Below, one piece after another: positions 1 to 7,046 of a stretch of 7,600 bases of DNA. The notes beneath the pieces were generated by a model. It worked only from the letters and a program-made list of their open reading frames with translations, ran no database searches and was not told the origin of the DNA. Source of the stretch: Helicobacteraceae bacterium (lineage in GTDB: Bacteria > Campylobacterota > Campylobacteria > Campylobacterales > SZUA-545); the NCBI GenBank assembly GCA_031282285.1, contig JAITEA010000159.1, positions 1-7,600 of the forward strand, in the 5' to 3' direction. Positions within the stretch are counted from its first letter, which is position 1; each line of letters starts with the position of its first letter. The translations under genes and the position numbers were made by a program.

Positions 1-338
1 CGATTTACATTCAGTTCCAGCGATTTGTTCGTAATAGAGCCGGTAGCCGGTCCCGTTATAAGCGTAAATCGCCCGTCGGCTTCGGTTGCGTACTCGCCGC
101 GCGCGTCTGGTTCAAGTACTAGCGCAAGCGCCGTAGAGCCTCTATCTAGATCGCTATCGTCGGAAGCACGCGAAATAACTGGATCGTCCCAAGAGCGCAA
201 ACTTAAGCCGTTTGGATATTTGTTTGCGCTAAGCCGTCTTTCGTTGTCTGGATCGTCGGCGCTATGCGCTGAAACTTGCGCCTCGTATCTATTGCCTTCG
301 TTGTCAAAAAACGGTGATCGTGAAATCCTTGCCGCTTT
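1..338 (-). CDS. Partial, probably frameshifted reading frame of unknown function, running off the left edge
   Basis: The minus strand is open for 112 codons from a TGA at 339-341 to the edge. The translation looks like real protein, with segments such as NEGNRYEAQVSAHSADDPD, RSWDDPVISRASDDSDLD and DGRFTLITGPATGSITNKSL: Asp-rich, with alternating polar and hydrophobic stretches like an extracellular beta-rich domain. It contains no ATG. The coding look continues upstream in another frame (LNLTQPARARTLVKSGKDFTITVF), which stops at a TGA at 304-306, exactly at the six-A run 306-311. Removing one base there would join them as ...TITVFDNEGN.... Neither frame has a convincing start or Shine-Dalgarno. 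The overlapping plus-strand frame (25-417) is Ser-rich and looks like the antisense shadow. It could be a pseudogene, a sequence error, or a slippage-controlled gene. I do not recognise the family. Confidence 0.4.
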
Positions 339-376
339 TCACAAGCGTTCGGGCGCGGGCGGGTTGCGTAAGGTTA

Positions 377-393
377 AGCGCTCCGCCCGTATG
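377..393 (-). repeat. Half copy of the 3'-flank palindrome, downstream of the first DUF945 gene
   Basis: The plus-strand motif agcgctccgcccgtatg matches 16 of 17 bases of one side of the perfect palindrome at 1966-1993, which lies behind the second DUF945 copy. It starts 20 bases after this gene's stop codon, against 29 bases for the other copy. Both flanks also share the minus-strand string CGCTTATCG just after the stop. The opposite arm is missing here, so no strong hairpin forms. This is best read as the decayed 3' end of the duplicated unit. Confidence 0.6.
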
Positions 394-413
394 GCAACTA
401 CGATAAGCGCGTT

Positions 414-1853
414 TTAGTAATCTCCGCCATCGCTTTCGTAGTAGTCGTCGTCGTAATCGTCATAATCGTCGTCGTAGCCGCTGTAGCCGCCGTTTGACGG
501 ATACAGCCCCTCAAACGGAAGTTCTTTGCCGTTGATTATCCATTGATTGTCTTTGAAATGCGCGTCGGTTTTCCATAGATCGCCATCTTGTTTGACAAAG
601 CCCGACTCCGTCCCCATTTGCAGGACTAACTCTGGAATCTCGAACAGCTCCAATATCCCCTGATGCGCGGAGAAATCGGCGTTGATGATCAGTTTCGACG
701 CCAATTTCTCGGCGTAGTCCGGCGACATACTAAACTTTGGAAGCGTTACTTTCGGATCGGTCTGCAAAGAGGCGTTAAAATTAACCGGCGCGTCGTTGAT
801 CGCCGCTTCAAATTTAGCCGAAACTTCCACGCCTTTGTCAAACAGCGCGAATATATCGTCTATCAATCCAAAAACTTCCATAGCCGCCTGCGGGTTTTCG
901 GCTTGTCTGCATTGAATGTCCCGCATCCGCCGCTGCAAATCTAAGGCGCCTTTGGCGTCTATGCCCGTCATAGCAAAAGTATAGCTCGGTTTGTCGGCGT
1001 TTACCGTTTTCCCCGAGCTAACGACGCCGATCGAGTCGGCGGCAAAGATCGCGACGCTATCGACCACGCCGCCTTTGGGCGTTTGGGCGGTTCTGACGCT
1101 TATGTTGTCAATATCAACTTTCTCCGTTTGACGCCTGTTTGAAAACGCTATTTTCTTGATAACCAGCTCCGCGCTCGCGTTTCCCACGCCGCCAAGATCG
1201 CCGTCGGCTCTGGCGCTAAGATCCTCCAAAAGGAACGAAGCGGGCTTGCCGTAATCGTCGTTGGAGATCGTTTCTATACGCGGCTGATTTAGCGCAAAAT
1301 GCAGATTGTGTTTGCCGTCGCCGCTAACTTGTATCGTAAGGGGCTTCGCGCTTATCGATCCGCCGCGCTCCTGATAATTAAGCTCTCTGGAAGCGTAAGC
1401 GCCGCTAAACGAGGCATATGGCGTAAATACGCTATCGCCTTCGATCAAAACGCCGTCTTGGAAAGATTCCGGCAGTTCTTTTCGGGCTTCGTCCAACAGA
1501 TCGCCGCTCAATCGAACGCGATCGTGGCTCTTGACCAGCGACACAAACGGGAAACCGCTCGATGGAAACCAGCCAAACGACATATCCGATTCAATTGTCA
1601 GCAAGTCGCGCCCGTCAAACGCCGCGCCTCCAAACGCCAGCACGCTTTTGGCGCCAAACAGACCTCGCTCGTAGCTATCGACGCGAATCTCGAACGGCAG
1701 ATCGTCGCCGGCGCAAAGACCGCTAAGCTCGGCTAATTTGGCGTTAATCTTGTCCGTATTAAGCGCGCGATCGACGGCAAACCCCATTGAAATCGGGGCG
1801 GCAATCGCGATAACCGCGATCGCGACGATCGCGGCTACGATAAACTTTTTCAT
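414..1853 (-). CDS. DUF945/YdgA-like membrane-anchored envelope protein, copy 1, with Asp/Tyr tail
   Basis: This is a 479-residue protein. Residues 4-22 are a hydrophobic segment after MKK, which suggests an uncleaved N-terminal anchor or a signal peptide with the body in the periplasm. The motif DSYERGLFGAKS (59-70) matches the YxRGxF signature I associate with the DUF945 (YdgA) family. The C-terminal segment VKQDGDLWKTDAHFKDNQW then INGKELPF (420-447) matches that family's usual ending, and the length is typical. The function of DUF945 proteins is not well established. After residue 453 comes a 26-residue tail with 10 Asp, 7 Tyr and 1 Glu, which is not part of the usual family fold. The start is supported by AAGGA eight bases upstream and an extended -10 box. 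It is a paralogue of the 2023-3528 gene but has two Cys (47 and 315) that the other lacks. Family call is from motifs only. Confidence 0.75.
   Translation of the reverse strand: MKKFIVAAIVAIAVIAIAAPISMGFAVDRALNTDKINAKLAELSGLCAGDDLPFEIRVDSYERGLFGAKSVLAFGGAAFDGRDLLTIESDMSFGWFPSSGFPFVSLVKSHDRVRLSGDLLDEARKELPESFQDGVLIEGDSVFTPYASFSGAYASRELNYQERGGSISAKPLTIQVSGDGKHNLHFALNQPRIETISNDDYGKPASFLLEDLSARADGDLGGVGNASAELVIKKIAFSNRRQTEKVDIDNISVRTAQTPKGGVVDSVAIFAADSIGVVSSGKTVNADKPSYTFAMTGIDAKGALDLQRRMRDIQCRQAENPQAAMEVFGLIDDIFALFDKGVEVSAKFEAAINDAPVNFNASLQTDPKVTLPKFSMSPDYAEKLASKLIINADFSAHQGILELFEIPELVLQMGTESGFVKQDGDLWKTDAHFKDNQWIINGKELPFEGLYPSNGGYSGYDDDYDDYDDDYYESDGGDY
417..494 (-). repeat. Low-complexity Asp/Tyr-coding triplet tract (tail of copy 1)
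   Basis: These 26 codons (residues 454-479) use almost only GAC, GAT, TAC, TAT and GGN, giving a period-three DNA tract (plus strand gtcgtcgtcgtaatcgtcat and similar). The encoded tail has patterns DDDYDDYDDDYY. Such tracts are prone to slippage. The tail length differs from that of the paralogue (35 residues), consistent with expansion or contraction. Confidence 0.7.
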
Positions 1854-1901
1854 CGGAAATGTCCTTTGTTAATGGATTTTGCGCGGGAGTATAGCAAATT
1901 A
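1854..1901 (-). promoter_or_regulatory. Promoter and ribosome binding site of DUF945 copy 1
   Basis: Read on the minus strand, TGCTATACT (1888-1896) is an extended -10 box about 35 bases before the ATG, followed by AAAGGA and then an eight-base spacer to ATG. No convincing -35 hexamer is seen, as is usual for the main sigma factor in Campylobacterota. The region 1826-1901 is identical to 3501-3576 upstream of the paralogue at 70 of 76 positions, with the -10 box fully conserved. Confidence 0.6.
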
Positions 1902-1965
1902 GCCCAAAACGAGATCGCTATTAGCGGAAGCGGAGTGGCGCTATGCGTTGGAGATTTGGCTAAAC

Positions 1966-1993
1966 CATACGGGCTGAGCGCTCAGCCCGTATG
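1966..1993 (-). terminator. Perfect 28-bp palindrome after DUF945 copy 2 (possible terminator)
   Basis: The 14-base arm catacgggctgagc is followed directly by its exact reverse complement gctcagcccgtatg, with no unpaired centre. It lies 29 bases beyond the stop codon of the second DUF945 gene and about 70 bases upstream of the promoter of the first, so it could end transcription between them. There is no T-run after it on either strand, so it is not a textbook intrinsic terminator. A protein-binding operator or 3'-end-protecting hairpin is equally possible. Confidence 0.5.
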
Positions 1994-2022
1994 TAGTCTA
2001 AAGGCGGCGATAAGCGAATTTG

Positions 2023-3528
2023 CTAATCGTCGTAATCCTCGTCGTCGTAGTCGTCGCCTTCGTAATCGTCATAGTCGTCGCCATAGTTTTCGTAATCGTC
2101 GTCGTAGTCGTCGCCGTAACCGCCGCCATACGATGGAAACAGCCCTTTAAACCCAAGCTCCTCTCCGTTGACCGTCCATTGATTGCTTTTGAAGCTCGCG
2201 TCGGTTTTCCACAGATCGCCGTCTTGTTTGACGACGCCAGACTTAGACGCCGCTTCCAACATCTCCTTGGAACCCCCCAGCGCCTCCAGCGCCTTCTGAT
2301 GCGCGGAGAAATTGGCGCCGATGATCAGTTTGGCGGGTATCTTTTTAATTTGAGCCTGCAACTGCGCTCTGCTAGAGGAGAGGTCAAACTTCGGAGCCTC
2401 CGCCGCCGGATCGGTTTTGATGTCCGCGGTAAACTTAACGGGCGCGCCGTCGACGGACAGACCAAACTTAACGGCGATAACCGCGCCTTTGTCAAACAGG
2501 GCGAATAGGTCTGTAAAGACCTTGCTCATTTCCTTCTCGTTTTTTTGTCCCCAACTGGGACCTTTGCCCAGCCCCGCGAGGTTCATATACAGATCCGTAT
2601 AACGATCGTTTAGCCCCTTGAGCGTCGCCGTGTCGGCGCCGGTTACGGCGTAACTAAGATAGGACTTGTCCAGCGTTATTTTCTTGCTGTTGTATATTCC
2701 TTTGACCGTTAGCTTGTCGGCTGAAATATCCACGAAGCTGTCGGTAAAAGCGCCTTTTGTTTTGGAGGCGCTTTTTATCTTAAGTTTGTCGATAGCTATA
2801 TCTTCGGTCGCGGTGCGGATTGAGCCGATCCTAAGTTCGGAAGCGGCGTTTTTCCCGATTGGGTTAAGCGCTTCGCCGTCGAAATTGAGTTTAATATCTT
2901 TAACGAAGACGCGCTCGCTGGGCTTGCCCCCCTTGATAGATGGTAACGATACCGATATTTTAACTCCGTCAAGCAAATCCTCGTGTTCGCTTTCGTCCGA
3001 GACGATTTGAATGGTTATAGGATCGACAATTATCAACTTATCTATATCTATAGCTCTTGTGGCGTATTGACCAGTTAGAAAGACGCCGGGCAAAATCTTA
3101 AGCCCGCCCTCGAGCAAAACGCCGTCTTTGAACGCTTCGGGGAGATTTCTGGGCGCCTGATCGAGCAGTTCGTCGCTTAAGCGAATGCGATCGCTGGTTT
3201 TGATCGTGGCTATAAACGGAAAGCTGCTCGTGGGATACAAGCCGAACGAAATGTCCGATTCCACAACCAGCGCGTCGTGTCCGTCGAGGCTTAAAACAGT
3301 GGCGGCTTTGGCGCCAAAAAGCCCCTCTTCGTAGCTATCGAGGCGCAGATCGGCGTTTAGGTTAGGCGGCAGCGCCTCGCCGTACTTCTCGTACAGCTTG
3401 GATATGGAGGCGTTGATTTTGGCTACCTTCGTCTCAAGTTGAGGCTTGGCGGCAAACTTCATCGAGACTGGAGCGGCAATCGCGGCAATCGCGATCACGA
3501 CGATCGCGGCGACGATAAACTTTTTCAT
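2023..3528 (-). CDS. DUF945/YdgA-like membrane-anchored envelope protein, copy 2, with longer Asp/Tyr tail
   Basis: This is a 501-residue paralogue of the 414-1853 product. The first ten residues (MKKFIVAAIV) are identical and begin a hydrophobic anchor to about residue 22. The family motif appears as DSYEEGLFGAKA (64-75), with Glu for the usual Arg. The C-terminal block VVKQDGDLWKTDASFKSNQW then VNGEELGFKGL is nearly the same as in copy 1, while the middle of the protein has diverged more. No cysteine is present. From residue 467 a 35-residue tail contains 16 Asp, 9 Tyr, 6 Gly, 3 Glu and 1 Asn. The ATG follows AAAGGG with the same spacer as copy 1. It lies 84 bases after mutS2 on the same strand but has its own promoter, so mutS2 read-through is possible but not required. 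Substrate and partners are unknown; the acidic tail could bind cations or basic surfaces, which is speculation. Confidence 0.75.
   Translation of the reverse strand: MKKFIVAAIVVIAIAAIAAPVSMKFAAKPQLETKVAKINASISKLYEKYGEALPPNLNADLRLDSYEEGLFGAKAATVLSLDGHDALVVESDISFGLYPTSSFPFIATIKTSDRIRLSDELLDQAPRNLPEAFKDGVLLEGGLKILPGVFLTGQYATRAIDIDKLIIVDPITIQIVSDESEHEDLLDGVKISVSLPSIKGGKPSERVFVKDIKLNFDGEALNPIGKNAASELRIGSIRTATEDIAIDKLKIKSASKTKGAFTDSFVDISADKLTVKGIYNSKKITLDKSYLSYAVTGADTATLKGLNDRYTDLYMNLAGLGKGPSWGQKNEKEMSKVFTDLFALFDKGAVIAVKFGLSVDGAPVKFTADIKTDPAAEAPKFDLSSSRAQLQAQIKKIPAKLIIGANFSAHQKALEALGGSKEMLEAASKSGVVKQDGDLWKTDASFKSNQWTVNGEELGFKGLFPSYGGGYGDDYDDDYENYGDDYDDYEGDDYDDEDYDD
2026..2130 (-). repeat. Low-complexity Asp/Tyr-coding triplet tract (tail of copy 2)
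   Basis: The tract covers 35 codons (residues 467-501) built from GAY and TAY with a few GGN and GAR, and recurring units such as GDDYDD and DDYE. On the plus strand it reads as repeated tcg and tcgtag/tcgtaa units. It is nine codons longer than the tail of copy 1 and differs in order, so the tails have evolved faster than the preceding conserved block. Confidence 0.7.
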
Positions 3529-3576
3529 CGGAAATGCCCTTTGGTGGTGGATTTTGCGCGTGAGTATAGCAAATTA
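3529..3576 (-). promoter_or_regulatory. Promoter and ribosome binding site of DUF945 copy 2
   Basis: The minus strand shows TGCTATACT (3563-3571), an extended -10 box, then AAAGGGC and the ATTTCCG spacer before ATG. It is the counterpart of 1854-1901. The AT-rich segment just upstream (TTATGTTAATT on the minus strand) contains no clear -35 hexamer. The promoter lies inside the 84-base gap after mutS2. Confidence 0.6.
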
Positions 3577-3612
3577 ACATAATCTAGCTTGACGGTTCCG
3601 CGCTACCGCCCG

Positions 3613-5799
3613 CTAAAACTTGACGATTGTCGCGCCTATGCCGCCCATATTCGGCGGCGCGTCGGCGAACGCTTTTACCCGCGGGTGGATTTTCAGCGCC
3701 TCGCGCACCGCGTAAGCTAGCTTGCCGCTGCCTACGCCGTGAATGACGATCGCCTCGTCAAAGCCCGCCAGCAGCGCGTCGGAGAGGAACTTATCGAGCT
3801 TTTCCAGCGCCTCGGCGGCTCTTAATCCGTGGAGATCGAGCCTGAAGCTCGCCGTTTGCGGTCTTTCAATCGCGATCTTTGGCTTGGGCGCGGGAACGAT
3901 CGGCGCGCGTTTTAGATCGCTCAAAGCGGCGTATATGCGCCCGCCGTCGCTTTCCACGAGGGCGCGTCCGGCTTTGATCGACGCGATTACGCCGATCGCG
4001 CCTAGATATCTGACGCTGTCGCCCTCTTTGAATCTCTCCGTTTCGATCTCGATCGCGGGTTTGGCGATCGCGGTTTTCAGCGCGTTTGCCGCGTTGAGCG
4101 CGCGATGGCGATCGGCTTCGTTTTCGGCTCTTGCCGCCTGTTTCGCCGCGTCGATAGCGGCGGCGTATTCGCGCTCAAGCTCGCCGCGGAGCTTTTCATA
4201 CTCCGCTTTTTGCGCCTCCCGTTCGGCGATCAGCGCGTTTTTCCGGCGCGCAAGCTCGGCTTCCTCCTCGTCTAGTTTGGCGATCTTAAGCCGCATCTCC
4301 CGCTCCAGATCGCTTGAGCGCTCGATGAGATCGTTTAGCCGCTCCCTATCCTCGCCGTATTCCGTTTTCGCCGCGCCCACGATCGTATGCGGCACGCCGT
4401 AACGCAGCGCCGTCTCAAAGGCGTAACTGCGCCCGATCGTCCCGCGCATAAAATTGAAGGAGGGTTTTTGCGCCTTCTCGTCGTAGAGCGCGGCGATCAG
4501 CTCCACGCGATCGTCTTTAGCCATTAACGCCGCGAGCCGTTTGTGGTGCGTCGTGGCGATCACGCACGAGCCGCGATCGCTTAATCGCTCCAGCATAACC
4601 TTAAACAGGCTCGCCGCTTCGTCGCCGTCCGTGCCAAGCTCTATCTCGTCGGCGCCGATCAGCAGATTCTCGCCGCCAAAGAGCGCGGCAAACTGCGCCA
4701 TTCGCCCCGCGAAGGTGGATATGTCGTTTTTGGCGTTTTGCGGATCGCTCAAAATCGCCTCGATCCCCTTAAAGCGCCCCAGCACGCTTTTGTGCGCGTC
4801 AATTTTCATCGGCACAAGATATTTCGCCATCAAAACGGCGCTTAACGCCGATTTGAGCAGCATCGTTTTGCCGCCCGCGTTCACGCCCGTAACGATGATA
4901 ATGGGCTTGGAAAAATCCGCCGAGATCGGCTTTGGATTTTTGAGCGCTGGATGACAGAAATTAGAAAGCGAGATATTGCGCGTCGCGCTTGGCTGCGCGA
5001 TGGCGAGGTTTTGCGACTTGGCGAAAGCGATTCGCGCCGCCAAACTATCAAAGCGGTCGAACGAAGCGTTGATAAAGCGCAGGTGTTTTGTCTGCTCGAA
5101 CAGTGGCGCGGAGTATTCGCGCTCGAGCGCGGCGATCGCCTCCAGCTTTTCGTTCTCCAAATCCTCGATCGCCCGTTTGGCGTCGCTTAGCGCGCGCGGC
5201 GCGACATAGAAAAATCCCGCTTGCGTGCGATCTACCACGCGCCCCGCCAAGACGCGGTTAAACCCGCCGCGAAGCAGCAGCGACTCCTCGCCGTTTGCGA
5301 TATGAGTCTGGCGATCGACCAGATAGGGCGAGAGCTTCGGATCGCTTGAAAGCGTCGCAATCAGGCGCGAACAGCGCTTCTTTTGCTCCTCGATCGCGCC
5401 TTTTAGCCGCGCAAGCTCCGCGCTCGCGGTAACTTCGCCGTCGTAGTCAAACGCCGCCGTGAGGTTTTTTAGCGGCTTTGCGATCTCGATCGCGCCGATC
5501 CACTCGCCGATCTTGCCTTGATAATCTCTAAGTTTCAGCCCCTCGAAAAATCGGGCGATACGGACGAAATCGTACAGCTCGTCGAGTCTGATCGCGCCGC
5601 GTTTGTAGAGCCTCGCGATCGCGCTATCGAGGTTCTGAACGCGGGGCAAAGCGGGAAGCTCCAGCGTTTCCATCTCGCGCAGAAAGAGCGCGTTCTGCCG
5701 CTCGTCGCCGTCGACGGCAAACGGTTTGGCGCGGGCGAAAAACGCGGAGAGGGCGGCAAAATGCTCGTCAAGATCAAGGCGCTTTATCAGTTGTTCCAT
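3613..5799 (-). CDS. mutS2: Endonuclease MutS2 (MutS-type ATPase with C-terminal Smr domain)
   Basis: MutS2 proteins lack the mismatch-recognition domain of MutS. In Helicobacter they are reported to suppress homologous recombination and aid oxidative DNA damage repair; in Bacillus they act on collided ribosomes. This 728-residue protein is slightly shorter than typical (about 760-790). It has an N-terminal core and clamp region (about 1-290), Walker A GVNAGGKT (305-312), the signature segment ISTFAGRM, Walker B with Asp384-Glu385 in GADEIELGTD, and THHKRL. A highly charged coiled coil follows (about 490-590), then a KOW-like segment (EGDSVRYLGAIGVI) and an Smr domain (652-728) with LDLHG (654-658) and HGVGSGKL (687-694). 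All expected catalytic motifs are intact. The Pro of the common GPN Walker A is Val, which I believe is normal in this clade. The Shine-Dalgarno is weak. It diverges from gap across 80 bases. Confidence 0.95.
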   Translation of the reverse strand: MEQLIKRLDLDEHFAALSAFFARAKPFAVDGDERQNALFLREMETLELPALPRVQNLDSAIARLYKRGAIRLDELYDFVRIARFFEGLKLRDYQGKIGEWIGAIEIAKPLKNLTAAFDYDGEVTASAELARLKGAIEEQKKRCSRLIATLSSDPKLSPYLVDRQTHIANGEESLLLRGGFNRVLAGRVVDRTQAGFFYVAPRALSDAKRAIEDLENEKLEAIAALEREYSAPLFEQTKHLRFINASFDRFDSLAARIAFAKSQNLAIAQPSATRNISLSNFCHPALKNPKPISADFSKPIIIVTGVNAGGKTMLLKSALSAVLMAKYLVPMKIDAHKSVLGRFKGIEAILSDPQNAKNDISTFAGRMAQFAALFGGENLLIGADEIELGTDGDEAASLFKVMLERLSDRGSCVIATTHHKRLAALMAKDDRVELIAALYDEKAQKPSFNFMRGTIGRSYAFETALRYGVPHTIVGAAKTEYGEDRERLNDLIERSSDLEREMRLKIAKLDEEEAELARRKNALIAEREAQKAEYEKLRGELEREYAAAIDAAKQAARAENEADRHRALNAANALKTAIAKPAIEIETERFKEGDSVRYLGAIGVIASIKAGRALVESDGGRIYAALSDLKRAPIVPAPKPKIAIERPQTASFRLDLHGLRAAEALEKLDKFLSDALLAGFDEAIVIHGVGSGKLAYAVREALKIHPRVKAFADAPPNMGGIGATIVKF

Positions 5800-5879
5800 C
5801 GCCGCATATTAGCGCCTGCGAAATCAAATATAAAGGTAGCTAAGCGTAAGATACATAAAACGAAATGAAAGGACATATT
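5800..5879. promoter_or_regulatory. Divergent promoter region between mutS2 and gap
   Basis: This 80-base AT-rich gap separates two outward-facing genes. For gap, AAGGA (5869-5873) lies six bases before the ATG at 5880 and decides that start, and TAAGAT (5847-5852) is a possible -10. For mutS2, the minus strand offers TATATT (5827-5832) about 27 bases before its ATG. No -35 hexamer is convincing on either strand, so the exact boxes are guesses. The close spacing means the two promoters could influence each other. Confidence 0.4.
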
Positions 5880-6872
5880 ATGGCTGTAAAGGTAGCAATC
5901 AACGGATTTGGGCGCATTGGGACGCTCTCGGCGAAAATTATCGCGGGGAGGGACGATCTGGAGCTTGTCGCGATCAACGCGACGGGCGCGCCGGATATGA
6001 TCGAGTATCTGCTCAAGTACGACAGCGTTCACGGGCGTTTTGACGGCGTGAAGCTAATCGACGACAAAACCATCAAGATCGGCAAAAACACGGTCAAGAT
6101 CAACTCCACGCGCGATCCGAACGAAACCGATTTCGGCGAAGCGACGGTGCTGATCGAAAGCACGGGTAAGTTTCTGACAAAGGAGAAAGCCTCGGCGCAC
6201 CTGCGGGGCAATATCAAAAAGGTGGTGCTGAGCGCGCCCGCCAAAGACGACACGCCAACCTATGTGATCGGCGTTAATCACACGCAATACAAGGGCGAAA
6301 ACATCATCTCCAACGCAAGCTGCACGACCAATTGTCTGGCGCCGCTTGCCAAAGTGATCCACGAGGCGTTTGGCATCGAAAGCGGTTTGATGACGACGGT
6401 GCATAGCTACACCAACGATCAGAATATCCTCGATGTGAAACACCCCTCCGATCGCCGCCGCGCTCGCGCCGCCGCGCTGAATATAATCCCGACCAGCACG
6501 GGCGCCGCCAAAGCCGTAGGCTTGGTGTTGCCGGAGCTTAAAGGCAAGCTCAACGGCTTTTCTATCCGCGTCCCCACGCCCGACGTTTCGGTCGTCGATC
6601 TGAGCGTCAATCTGGCAAAGAGCGTTACGAAAGATTCGCTCAACGACGCGGTGCGAGCGGCGGCAAACGGCGCGTTTAAGAATCTGATCATTATCGACGA
6701 CGATAAATGCGTCTCCAGCGACTTTATCACCTGCCCAGCGAGCGCGATATTTGTCCCCGACACCACGCAGGTGATCGGCGATAAGTTCGCCAAAGTTTTG
6801 GCGTGGTACGACAACGAATGGGGCTACGCCAACCGGCTTGTCGATATGGTCTCTTTCGTAGCTTCGCGCTAA
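5880..6872 (+). CDS. gap: Glyceraldehyde-3-phosphate dehydrogenase, phosphorylating, probably NADP-using
   Basis: This enzyme converts glyceraldehyde-3-phosphate plus phosphate and NAD(P) to 1,3-bisphosphoglycerate in cytoplasmic glycolysis, or the reverse in gluconeogenesis. At 330 residues it is full length. It shows the Rossmann motif INGFGRIG (7-14), the active-site segment SNASCTTNC with Cys148, the base His175 in TTVHSYTNDQ, IPTSTGAAKA, and the C-terminal KVLAWYDNEWGY. An in-frame ATG at 5865 would add five residues, but AAGGA at 5869-5873 sits correctly for 5880. The residue that normally binds the adenosine ribose hydroxyls (Asp, after Asn33) is Ala34, and the Leu-Pro pair of Bacillus NAD enzymes is Val186-Lys187. 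These resemble NADP-using GapB and the Helicobacter enzyme as I remember it. The usual Arg after GRIG is Thr15. No pgk lies in the window. Confidence 0.96.
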   Translation: MAVKVAINGFGRIGTLSAKIIAGRDDLELVAINATGAPDMIEYLLKYDSVHGRFDGVKLIDDKTIKIGKNTVKINSTRDPNETDFGEATVLIESTGKFLTKEKASAHLRGNIKKVVLSAPAKDDTPTYVIGVNHTQYKGENIISNASCTTNCLAPLAKVIHEAFGIESGLMTTVHSYTNDQNILDVKHPSDRRRARAAALNIIPTSTGAAKAVGLVLPELKGKLNGFSIRVPTPDVSVVDLSVNLAKSVTKDSLNDAVRAAANGAFKNLIIIDDDKCVSSDFITCPASAIFVPDTTQVIGDKFAKVLAWYDNEWGYANRLVDMVSFVASR

Positions 6873-6911
6873 AACAATCCGCGCGCGCCGCTCGCATAAG
6901 ACGCGAAAGAA

Positions 6912-6978
6912 CCCTCCCCCTTATCTGGGGGCGAAGCGGCGCAACAGCTTGCGTAGCAAGCGTCCCAACGAAGGAGGG
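6912..6978. repeat. Nested inverted repeat downstream of gap
   Basis: An outer stem, CCCTCC (6912-6917) with GGAGGG (6973-6978), can enclose an inner perfect stem GCTTGC-GTA-GCAAGC (6947-6961). A competing local hairpin CCCCC-TTATCT-GGGGG (6916-6931) overlaps the outer arm. The composition resembles the two C-run/G-run elements farther right, in reverse orientation and shorter. No T-run follows, so termination of gap is possible but unsupported. Confidence 0.5.
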
Positions 6979-7018
6979 TATCGCGTAGGAAACGGCGCGG
7001 AGCGGCGCTCGCATTTGG

Positions 7019-7042
7019 GAAGGCTTCGCCGATCGGGCCTTC
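7019..7042. repeat. Short inverted repeat
   Basis: GAAGGC (7019-7024) and GCCTTC (7037-7042) are exact reverse complements around a 12-base loop. It lies immediately left of the first C-run/G-run element and may belong to the same repeat cluster. No function is evident. Confidence 0.35.
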
Positions 7043-7046
7043 TCAA

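Noticed and set aside
25..417. Plus-strand 130-codon reading frame at the left edge
   Set aside because: Its product is Ser/Arg/Ala-rich in the manner of an antisense shadow. The minus strand gives more protein-like sequence, and the frame overlaps the end of the DUF945 copy 1 gene.
1866..2150. Plus-strand frame ending in an Arg-rich region between the two paralogues
   Set aside because: The Arg-rich part is again the antisense of the Asp/Tyr tract, the start lies in the copy 1 promoter, and no plus-strand Shine-Dalgarno precedes it.
2020..2508. Plus-strand frame encoding a long Val/Ile run that looks like a membrane segment
   Set aside because: The hydrophobic run is simply the antisense of the Asp/Tyr triplet tract of DUF945 copy 2 (GAC/GAT read backwards gives Val and Ile).
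5865..5879. Upstream ATG for gap giving five extra residues
   Set aside because: The AAGGA Shine-Dalgarno lies between the two ATGs and is placed for 5880, and the family normally begins with a sequence like MAVKVAINGFG.
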